NCBI GenBank assembly: GCA_019638255.1
Contig: JAHBUD010000001.1
Span: 248,001-312,000 of the forward strand
Direction: 5' to 3'
Origin: Cyclobacteriaceae bacterium
Lineage (GTDB): Bacteria > Bacteroidota > Bacteroidia > Cytophagales > Cyclobacteriaceae
Length of the DNA: 64,000 bases
The notes beneath the pieces are model-generated. The model ran no database searches, had not been told where the DNA came from, and saw only the letters and a list, made by a program, of their open reading frames with translations. A program made the translations under genes and the position numbers. Below are positions 25,681 through 32,682 of the stretch, one piece after another (the first letter of the stretch is position 1; the number at the start of each line of letters is the position of its first letter).

Positions 25681-25991
25681 AAGTCATTGTCTGGACAATT
25701 AGGTGGACAAGGTACCCCCTCATTCTCAATTGAATACGGATCACCATCCTCCAACTCGTCTTTCGAGGGCAACAGGTTACTTCCTTTTGCATCGGTGCCT
25801 ACCAAAAACATGGTGAATTCCTTTTTGTCTTCATCATAGGCATTGTATACGCGAATACCTGCGCAGTTGGGTTCCTTTAACAATCGCTCAAACTGCTCCG
25901 CTGTAAAATTTACAGAAAAAATACCTTTTCCTTCTTTGCGGAATTTGTCGGCCATGTTTTTGGCCTTGGCTTTTGAAATTTTCTTGCTCAT
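25677..25991 (-). CDS. small cytoplasmic protein coupled to the sensor operon
   Basis: 104 residues from MSKKISKAKAKNMADKFRKE at 25991 (a longer frame starts at 26030 but adds a poor N-terminus). A basic N-terminal helix is followed by FSVNFTAEQFERLLKEPNCA, GIRVYNAYDEDKKEFTMFLV and GTDAKGSNLLP, then an acidic tail ending in a Cys pair (GVPCPPNCPDNDL). No family recognised. The CPPNC end could bind metal or form a disulfide. The stop overlaps the ATG of the membrane protein gene by 4 bases, and this is the first gene of the four-gene unit. Confidence 0.7.
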   Translation of the reverse strand: MSKKISKAKAKNMADKFRKEGKGIFSVNFTAEQFERLLKEPNCAGIRVYNAYDEDKKEFTMFLVGTDAKGSNLLPSKDELEDGDPYSIENEGVPCPPNCPDNDL

Positions 25992-26079
25992 AACGTTCGG
26001 GGGTTGGTGATTACGGGATGGAAGGTACAAAAAAGTATGCGCTTTTTATTCCGCACCCTAAAACCTTGCAACAACGCTG

Positions 26080-26087
26080 TATCTTTA
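26080..26087 (+). promoter_or_regulatory. candidate -7 promoter element of the trans-sulfuration gene
   Basis: TATCTTTA differs from TAnnTTTG only in its last base and lies 18 bases upstream of the ATG at 26106. The nearest TTG-like upstream box (26065-26068) is too close to be a good -33 element. Confidence 0.35.
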
Positions 26088-26105
26088 GCGTAAAACCAAA
26101 ACATC

Positions 26106-27242
26106 ATGGCTCAACGATCATCCAAACTTACTCAAAGTGTTCACGCAGGTTCTGCTGGCGATTCGCTTTACAAGGGAACCGTTAACCCGATCTTCCCGGC
26201 TTCCGCCTACGATTATGAAGGAATCGGGGAAACCCATTATCCGCGCTACTTCAACACGCCAAACCAGGTAGCTGCTGCGATGAAAATTGCAGCCCTTGAA
26301 AATGCAGAAGACGGCTTGATGTTCAGTTCCGGTTTGGCGGCCATCATGACTTCCTTGTTTGCCTTTTTAAAGCAAGGCGATCACGCAGTGCTTCAACACG
26401 ATCTCTATGGCGGTACATTCAATGCCGTAACCGTTGAGTTTCCACGCTATGGCATTGACTACACATTGGTGGACGGCTCGAACCCCGAAGCGTTTGAGCA
26501 GGCCATCCGGCCAAACACTAAAGTGATTTACATTGAAACGCCCTCCAACCCAACGCTTACCATTACCGATATTAAAGCCGTTGCCGCCATTGCCAAAAAG
26601 CACAACCTCATATCCATTATCGACAACACATTTGCCTCACCGGTAAATCAAAACCCGATTGACCTGGGCATTGATGTCGTTACCCACAGTGGAACGAAGT
26701 ATATCGGTGGGCACAGCGATATCTGTTGTGGTGCGGCCGTAAGCTCCAACGAAAACATCAAACAAATCTGGAACAGTGCATTTCATTTTGGTGGATCGTT
26801 GGATGCTCAGACTTGTTGGTTGGTTGAGCGCAGTTTAAAAACCATTGTATTACGCGTGCGCCAGCAAAACGAAAATGCGTTGAACCTTGCACAGTGGCTG
26901 AGTGCACATAAAAAAATAGGAAAGGTGTATTACCCTGGCCTGCCCGATCACCCCGGGCATGCCATTGCCAAAGCACAAATGCCGGGTGGCTTTGGCGGCA
27001 TGTTGTCGTTTGAAGTGCTGGATGACCCGCACGCGTTCATGAGCCGATTGACGTTGATCAAACGGGCATTGAGCTTGGGGGGCGTAGAAAGCACCATTTG
27101 TTCACCGGTAAAAACTTCGCATTCAAAAATGAGTGCAGAAGAGCGCGCCAAAATTAATGTTACGGATAATCTGGTGCGGTTGTCTGTAGGTATTGAAGAA
27201 GTGGGTGATTTGATTCAGGATTTAGAGCAGGCACTGGAGTAA
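26106..27242 (+). CDS. PLP-dependent trans-sulfuration enzyme (cystathionine gamma-synthase/beta-lyase family)
   Basis: 378 residues. Family marks: SVHAGSAGDSLYKGTVNPIF at the N-terminus, ENAEDGLMFSSGLAAIMTSL, YIETPSNPTLTITDIKAVA, IIDNTFASPVNQNPIDLGID, HSGTKYIGGHSDICCGAAV with the PLP-binding Lys, and LGGVESTICSPVKTSH near the end. Members act in methionine/cysteine exchange (cystathionine synthase or lyase, homocysteine synthesis, methionine gamma-lyase). Specificity cannot be set by eye, and no other methionine genes are near. It is monocistronic and convergent with gnd. Confidence 0.9.
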   Translation: MAQRSSKLTQSVHAGSAGDSLYKGTVNPIFPASAYDYEGIGETHYPRYFNTPNQVAAAMKIAALENAEDGLMFSSGLAAIMTSLFAFLKQGDHAVLQHDLYGGTFNAVTVEFPRYGIDYTLVDGSNPEAFEQAIRPNTKVIYIETPSNPTLTITDIKAVAAIAKKHNLISIIDNTFASPVNQNPIDLGIDVVTHSGTKYIGGHSDICCGAAVSSNENIKQIWNSAFHFGGSLDAQTCWLVERSLKTIVLRVRQQNENALNLAQWLSAHKKIGKVYYPGLPDHPGHAIAKAQMPGGFGGMLSFEVLDDPHAFMSRLTLIKRALSLGGVESTICSPVKTSHSKMSAEERAKINVTDNLVRLSVGIEEVGDLIQDLEQALE

Positions 27243-27303
27243 TAACAACAACCCTGTCGCTCTGAGTGTGCGGGGAGCCACTGCATAACAACAAACAGAA
27301 AAA

Positions 27304-28200
27304 TTACTTCTTCTCCACTGCATGTCCGCCAAACTCATTGCGCAACGCTGCAACAAGCTTACCGGAAAGCGTGTCATCGGTTTGTGTGCGGTAACGCATT
27401 AATAAGGATAGCGTAATCACCGGCAAGGATATGCCCATATCCAATGCTGTTTCAACAGCCCACTTGCCTTCACCCGATGAGTGTGCCACGCCTTTTATCG
27501 ATTCCAGGTTTTTGTCTTTCTCCAACGCCCGTTGCGAAAGTTCCATTAACCAACTGCGCACCACCGAGCCATGATTCCAAACCTTTGCTACGGAAGCAAG
27601 ATCAAGATCGGAGTTGAATTTATTCATCAATTCAAAACCTTCACCAATGGCTTGCATCATGCCGTATTCAATGCCGTTGTGTACCATCTTTACAAAGTGA
27701 CCGCTGCCACTCTTTCCGCAATACAACGATCCGTTGGGAACGGATATCGAAGTAAACAACGGTTCGCAATGTTGATGTGCTTCTTGCGGTCCGCCAATCA
27801 TAGTACAAACGCCATGCAACGCCCCGGTTACACCTCCGCTTGTTCCACAATCCAGCAAATGAATTCCTATTTTCTCAAGGTCGCGCCCACGCCTTTGTGT
27901 ATCCTTATAGTTGGAGTTACCCCCATCGATTAAAATGTCATCTTTGCGCAAATAACCATTCAGGTTGTTGATGATAATGTCAACGGTATTCCCTGCCGGC
28001 ACCATTATCCAGATTACTCTTCTTCCGGATAATCTTTCGGCTAATTCGGCAATGGACGAAACGGTTGTAATGCCTTCGGCTTGTATGCGCTCCAGGGCGG
28101 CCTTACTGGTATCGTACGCCACAACCGTATGGCCATTTCGTTTAAAGTTCAAGGCCAGGTTGTAGCCCATTTTTCCCAATCCGATTAAACCAAGCTGCAT
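27304..28200 (-). CDS. gnd: 6-phosphogluconate dehydrogenase, short (NAD-type) form
   Basis: 298 residues. The N-terminal Rossmann motif is LGLIGLGKMGYNLALNFKRN. The substrate motif is CGTSGGVTGALHG and the catalytic Lys is in HFVKMVHNGIEYGMMQAIGE. At about 300 residues it belongs to the short YqeC/GndA-like form, usually NAD-preferring, not the 470-residue NADP form. It converts 6-phosphogluconate to ribulose 5-phosphate and CO2. It lies 96 bases after the gluconokinase gene on the same strand, which fits a gluconate-using operon. Confidence 0.93.
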   Translation of the reverse strand: MQLGLIGLGKMGYNLALNFKRNGHTVVAYDTSKAALERIQAEGITTVSSIAELAERLSGRRVIWIMVPAGNTVDIIINNLNGYLRKDDILIDGGNSNYKDTQRRGRDLEKIGIHLLDCGTSGGVTGALHGVCTMIGGPQEAHQHCEPLFTSISVPNGSLYCGKSGSGHFVKMVHNGIEYGMMQAIGEGFELMNKFNSDLDLASVAKVWNHGSVVRSWLMELSQRALEKDKNLESIKGVAHSSGEGKWAVETALDMGISLPVITLSLLMRYRTQTDDTLSGKLVAALRNEFGGHAVEKK

Positions 28201-28296
28201 ACCGATGTGTGTTAGCTAAAATTTTACGTCAGGCTTATACGCATGACGGCATCAAATTAAACTATTCTTCAAACTTCCTGAAGCCTGCGTAGCCCT

Positions 28297-29784
28297 TTAC
28301 TGCGAGCCATCGCCTGAAAGTGTGGAGAATTGATCGGAAAATCGATTGCTGAGCTCCCGGAATTTTTCATATACCACACGGTAAGTATCATGTCTTTCAG
28401 AATCGGGTGCTAAAACTTTTACCGGCTGCGAGGAAACGGTGTAGTCAATACCCAATGCCTTAAACCCAATCATGGCTGCCCCAAGTGCTGAAGCGTTATC
28501 GTATTGATTGATATGCATCGGTTTACCGAAAATGTCGGCCAGTATCTGAACCCACTCGTGCGATTGCGCAAAACCTCCGCTTGTCACCAAATGGGTAAAG
28601 TTCCTTTCCGCATCAACCTGATCAACAATGGAGCAAAGCGCATAGCCAATGCTCTCCAAGATCGCCCGCATAAAATGTTGAGATGTGTGGTGCGGCCTGA
28701 TGCCAACGAATGTACCCGTAGCCTCGGGGTTATAGATTGGTGCACGCTCCCCAAAAACGTAAGGAAGAAAAATTAACCCTTCTGCTCCGGGCACCACCCG
28801 GCTGGCACGCTGAACAAAAGCGCGTGCATCAAATGGTTCATTCAAAAAATTAGAAGAAAACCATTCCAGCAACACGGCTCCGTTGTTGATTGCACCGCCC
28901 TCAATGAGGTTATGCTCATCAAGGTGATAGCGAAAAACTTCAGGCTTTGGTGGCGATTCTTTTTGCTGAACTGTCCAGCGTACGGCTCCGCTTGTTCCTA
29001 TTGTTAGCGATAAGGCATTTGCCTGAAAAGCAAAACTCCCCAGGTGTGCCAAACATCCATCGCTTGATCCGATAACGCATGTAACTGGTTTTTCAAATCC
29101 CAGGTCATGAAGAATTTTAGTATCGGCTAATGTCTCGTGATGATAGACCGATACCGGTTTTGAAAACTTTTCAACTGAAATGCCTGCTAACGAAAGTGAA
29201 TCTTTATACCATGAAAAGGTACCTGTCTTAAGTAAACCCGTAGCCGATGCAATGCCCTGATCAATTTCGAACTGATGAAAGAGCTTAAACCAGATAAATT
29301 CTTTTATACCAATAAATTTATGTGTCCGCTCAAAAATGACGGGCCAATTACTGCGTACCCACATGAGTTTACATAAAGGCGACATCGGGTGGATGGGTGT
29401 GCCTGTATTGGTCAACTGATATAGGATAGCAGAATTTGTGCGAAGGCTCCGACTTTCTTCTTTGCTTCGCAGATCAGACCAAATGATCAGCGGTGTTAGT
29501 GGTAATCCATTGATATCAACAGCCATAACACTGTGCATGGCACTGCTAAAGCTTATGGCTGAAATTTTTTGCTTAACAGCAGATGGACAACGGGTGATGA
29601 CTTCCGTTACTGCTCGATAAATTTCTTCTGGATCTTGTTCACTGTATCCCGGCTGTGGATGATGGGTGGAGTAGCTGAGCTGGTGAGCGAAAATTTCATT
29701 CCCCGAGTGATCAATCGCCAGCGCCTTTACACTGCTGGTGCCGATGTCTATTGCAAGAATTATTTTCAGGGCTGAGTTACTCAA
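28297..29784 (-). CDS. FGGY-family gluconate kinase
   Basis: 495 residues. The ATPase start is ILAIDIGTSSVKALAIDHSG; later marks are ISFSSAMHSVMAVD, LIIWSDLRSKEESR, VIGSSDGCLAHLGSFA, SLTIGTSGAVRW, FLPYVFGERAPIYNP and LVTSGGFAQSHEWVQILADI. The FGGY family includes gluconokinase and xylulokinase. The gnd neighbour strongly favours gluconate. The start is a TTG whose first bases overlap the ridA stop by 8 bases, so translation is coupled to ridA. A xylulokinase reading would be the alternative. Confidence 0.87.
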   Translation of the reverse strand: MSNSALKIILAIDIGTSSVKALAIDHSGNEIFAHQLSYSTHHPQPGYSEQDPEEIYRAVTEVITRCPSAVKQKISAISFSSAMHSVMAVDINGLPLTPLIIWSDLRSKEESRSLRTNSAILYQLTNTGTPIHPMSPLCKLMWVRSNWPVIFERTHKFIGIKEFIWFKLFHQFEIDQGIASATGLLKTGTFSWYKDSLSLAGISVEKFSKPVSVYHHETLADTKILHDLGFEKPVTCVIGSSDGCLAHLGSFAFQANALSLTIGTSGAVRWTVQQKESPPKPEVFRYHLDEHNLIEGGAINNGAVLLEWFSSNFLNEPFDARAFVQRASRVVPGAEGLIFLPYVFGERAPIYNPEATGTFVGIRPHHTSQHFMRAILESIGYALCSIVDQVDAERNFTHLVTSGGFAQSHEWVQILADIFGKPMHINQYDNASALGAAMIGFKALGIDYTVSSQPVKVLAPDSERHDTYRVVYEKFRELSNRFSDQFSTLSGDGSQ

Positions 29785-30292
29785 CCTCTACAATTATTTC
29801 AATCTCTACAGCAATATTAGATGGCAGCGCATACATGCCTACAGCCGATCGTGCATGTTTTCCTTTTTCTCCGAATACAGCAACCATCAAGTCAGAGAAT
29901 CCATTAATTACTTTCGGTTGATCCTTAAAATCTTCTGTGCAGTTTACCATACCCAGCACCTTAACAATTCGTTTCACTTTACTCAAATCACCAATCTCTG
30001 ACTTTAATGTAGATAGCAACGCTATTCCGGTTTGTTTGGCTGCATCATATCCCTGCTCAACGGTTAAGTCCCTGCCTACTTTTCCTTGAATATTTGTACC
30101 GTCAGCGCGGGTTGGTCCATGGCCTGCGAGGTATATTAAGTTGCCTGTACGCACCGCGCGAACATAATTGGCCATTGGAGCCGGTGGCGTAAAGAGTTCG
30201 ATCTTCAACTCTTTTAACTTAGCTTCCGGACTTTGTGCCAAAGCAGTGCCTGCAATCAGCAAAAACATGAAGAGGGAGAGATGCTTTTTCAT
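29777..30292 (-). CDS. exported RidA/YjgF-family protein
   Basis: 171 residues with a signal peptide (LSLFMFLLIAGTALAQ), so unlike the usual cytoplasmic RidA it should be periplasmic. RidA marks: MANYVRAVRTGNLIYLAGHG, VEQGYDAAKQTGIALLSTLK, VKRIVKVLGMVNCTEDF and ARSAVGMYALPSNIAVEIEI. The usual catalytic Arg of RidA occurs in GKHARSAVGMYAL. RidA proteins deaminate reactive enamines/imines; what an exported form does is unclear. First gene of the gluconate operon, overlapping gluconokinase by 8 bases. Confidence 0.88.
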   Translation of the reverse strand: MKKHLSLFMFLLIAGTALAQSPEAKLKELKIELFTPPAPMANYVRAVRTGNLIYLAGHGPTRADGTNIQGKVGRDLTVEQGYDAAKQTGIALLSTLKSEIGDLSKVKRIVKVLGMVNCTEDFKDQPKVINGFSDLMVAVFGEKGKHARSAVGMYALPSNIAVEIEIIVEVE

Positions 30293-30375
30293 AATAAATT
30301 AATTAAAGATTAACTTTCGTATCGACTCACCGTTATCTCATCAAACTTAATCCGTTCTGTTAACTTCAACAACAA

Positions 30376-30948
30376 ATGTCTGCAAAAGAAAAAAACCGTT
30401 GCCCGTGGTGCCTCAAATTTGATCAATACATTGAGTATCATGATAAAGAGTGGGGTGTGCCCGTGCACGATGATCGTACGCACTTTGAATTTTTGATTCT
30501 GGAAGGTGCACAAGCCGGCTTAAGCTGGGAGATCATTTTAAAGAAACGGGAAGGTTACCGGAAAGCTTTCGCAGATTTCGATCCGGAAAAAGTTGCCCGT
30601 TATACCGAGAAGCGATTGGAGAAAATTTTACTTGATCCGGGCATTGTGCGCAACCGCTTGAAGGTCTATGCTGCTGTAAACAATGCCAAGCGGTTTATGG
30701 AAGTGCAGAAGGAGTTCGGAAGTTTCGACAACTACATCTGGGGATTTGTGAACAATAAGCCCATCGTAAACAAAAGGAAAACCATGAAGCAGGTGCCCGC
30801 TACCACGAAAGAATCGGATGCGCTGAGTAAAGATTTACTGAAGCGTGGTTTTAAGTTTGTGGGCAGCACCGTTATCTATGCACACATGCAGGCATGTGGA
30901 TTGGTGAACGATCACCTGGTAGATTGCTTTAGGTATAGACAGGTATAA
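30376..30948 (+). CDS. tag: DNA-3-methyladenine glycosylase I
   Basis: 190 residues. The zinc-binding and base-pocket marks are present: NRCPWCLKFDQYIEYHDKEW near the N-terminus, FEFLILEGAQAGLSWEIILK, IVRNRLKVYAAVNNAKRF, and KFVGSTVIYAHMQACGLVND with the C-terminal HxxxC pair. Tag removes 3-methyladenine from alkylated DNA in base-excision repair. It is monocistronic. A large hairpin (30953-31011) directly follows its stop. Confidence 0.95.
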   Translation: MSAKEKNRCPWCLKFDQYIEYHDKEWGVPVHDDRTHFEFLILEGAQAGLSWEIILKKREGYRKAFADFDPEKVARYTEKRLEKILLDPGIVRNRLKVYAAVNNAKRFMEVQKEFGSFDNYIWGFVNNKPIVNKRKTMKQVPATTKESDALSKDLLKRGFKFVGSTVIYAHMQACGLVNDHLVDCFRYRQV

Positions 30949-30952
30949 AAGA

Positions 30953-31011
30953 TTTGCGCCTTCACATCACTACGGTTCAACCTTACTACCGTAAAGACGC
31001 GAAGGCGCAAA
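30953..31011. terminator. long inverted repeat between convergent genes, probable bidirectional terminator
   Basis: TTTGCGCCTTC at 30953-30963 pairs perfectly over 11 bp with GAAGGCGCAAA at 31001-31011, and TACGGT...ACCGTA pairs inside. It sits between tag (stop 30948) and the M28 peptidase (stop 31019), so it can end both transcripts. The right arm carries the dispersed repeat TAAAGACGCGAAGGCGCAAA, also related to 23392-23453. Confidence 0.6.
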
Positions 31012-31018
31012 AAGTTAA

Positions 31019-32581
31019 TCAATCCTTTCTTGGAAACAACGCATCGCGGTTAGCCGCCAGCCAGGCAAAAGCTGCGGTCATCACTGCATTGTGTTTCAAA
31101 TCATCTTCAATGGCTTTGTCGTACAAATCCATGCTGGTGTGGTGGGTACGTGTGCTGTACTCAATCGGGTCTTGTATAAATTGAAAGCCGGGTAAACCAA
31201 TTCCATCAAATGACAGATGATCGGTACCACCTGTGTTGCGCGGAGTTAATGTAGCAGCCCCCAATTTTTCAAAAGGCTTTAGCCATTCCCGGAAAACATT
31301 CCTTGCGTTTTCATTTCCTTGCATATACACGCCACGATATTTACCGGTACCATTGTCCATGTTAAAATAAACGGAGAACTTCTCGGCACCGGGTTTGTAG
31401 GTTATGGTTTCACCATCACGAACACCGTATACACGCTTCACATAATTGCGGGAGCCTAATAAACCCTGCTCTTCACCGCCCCATAAACCAATGCGGATGG
31501 TTCTGCGCGGATTTACACCCAATGATTTTATAATGCGCATAGCTTCCATCATTACTGCTGAGCCGGCAGCATTATCTGTAGTACCAGTGCCGCTATGCCA
31601 TGAATCAAGGTGCGCACCAATCATCACTACTTCATCTTTCAAATCTGTACCGGGTATTTCGGCTATCACGTTAAACCCTTTTTCATTGGGCGTAAACTCG
31701 GTCTCCAGTGTCAGCTCCATCTTCACCGGCACACCGCTTTGGATCTGGCGCACCATGCGGTTGTAGTGTTCAGCTGAAACAACTACCTGGGGTAATATTT
31801 TTGGAGCGTTGGGGTGACGTGATGAAAGTCTATCTGCAAATGAAGTTTCAGCTGGATACGGCACGGTTGCGGCTGCAACGGTTACGGTACCATCCTCAAG
31901 TCTTGAACTTGGGCTGGCTTCAAGCACAGCGATTACGCCTTCCTTCTGGCACAAATCCCACTTCATCCAGGCAAGGCGCTGCGGCTCGGTGGGTGCTGTA
32001 AATCTTCTGCCTGTAAAGGCTTCTGTTGCACCGGAGTTCGCCAATTGCAACAGGTCTTTGTCTTCCAATCGCCTGGCATCAGGTTCAAAACCTGGTCTTA
32101 CCGGAGTAGGCAAGCTGAACAACACGATCTTGCCTTTCAGTTTTCCTTTATACTTTTCAAAATCGCTCTCGGATTTTATATCAAGGTAAACTACATCGGC
32201 CTGAACATTTCCTTTGATGCCGGGTGTCCATGCTTTGGGATAAGCGATAACCGGAAAATATACCGGGGCAGTGGCATGCAAGCTGAATTTCTTTAACTGC
32301 CACCCTCTACCAAAGTCTTCATCCCACACATCAAAGTGTACATTTTGCAAACCCCATGCTTCCATGGTTTTTTTTGTGTAGTCGGCTGCTCTTTTATAAC
32401 CGGGTGAATTAGTAAGGCGTGGACCATGTACATCGGTTAACATACCCAGAATGCTCATCACCTGAGAATTCTCAAGGCCTTCTTTCTTAATTCGGGAAAC
32501 AGCAAGGGTATCAATTTTCTCCTGCGCACTTGCTGGCAAGATGAGTGCAAGGATCAAGACTGGATAAAGTAAAATCTTCAT
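31019..32581 (-). CDS. exported M28-family zinc peptidase with PA domain
   Basis: 520 residues. Signal peptide MKILLYPVLILALILPASAQ. An inserted PA-like region follows (about 130-260). The M28 catalytic core has VMIGAHLDSWHSGTGTTDNA (zinc His/Asp and second Asp) and RIGLWGGEEQGLLGSRNYVK (Glu-Glu), with further ligands in VYFNMDNGTGKYRG and a His in TDHLSFDGIGLPGFQF. It is an aminopeptidase or glutamate carboxypeptidase-like enzyme of the periplasm or surface; the substrate is unknown. It stands alone, upstream of the tag-side terminator. Confidence 0.93.
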   Translation of the reverse strand: MKILLYPVLILALILPASAQEKIDTLAVSRIKKEGLENSQVMSILGMLTDVHGPRLTNSPGYKRAADYTKKTMEAWGLQNVHFDVWDEDFGRGWQLKKFSLHATAPVYFPVIAYPKAWTPGIKGNVQADVVYLDIKSESDFEKYKGKLKGKIVLFSLPTPVRPGFEPDARRLEDKDLLQLANSGATEAFTGRRFTAPTEPQRLAWMKWDLCQKEGVIAVLEASPSSRLEDGTVTVAAATVPYPAETSFADRLSSRHPNAPKILPQVVVSAEHYNRMVRQIQSGVPVKMELTLETEFTPNEKGFNVIAEIPGTDLKDEVVMIGAHLDSWHSGTGTTDNAAGSAVMMEAMRIIKSLGVNPRRTIRIGLWGGEEQGLLGSRNYVKRVYGVRDGETITYKPGAEKFSVYFNMDNGTGKYRGVYMQGNENARNVFREWLKPFEKLGAATLTPRNTGGTDHLSFDGIGLPGFQFIQDPIEYSTRTHHTSMDLYDKAIEDDLKHNAVMTAAFAWLAANRDALFPRKD

Positions 32582-32682
32582 ATCGGGATTGGTTGTTATA
32601 ATTTGCCTAAAAATAGATAACCTCTGCAGTACAGAGGTTACCGTATATGGAAAAGTAAATGTTAGAGTTGAATCAACCTCAA

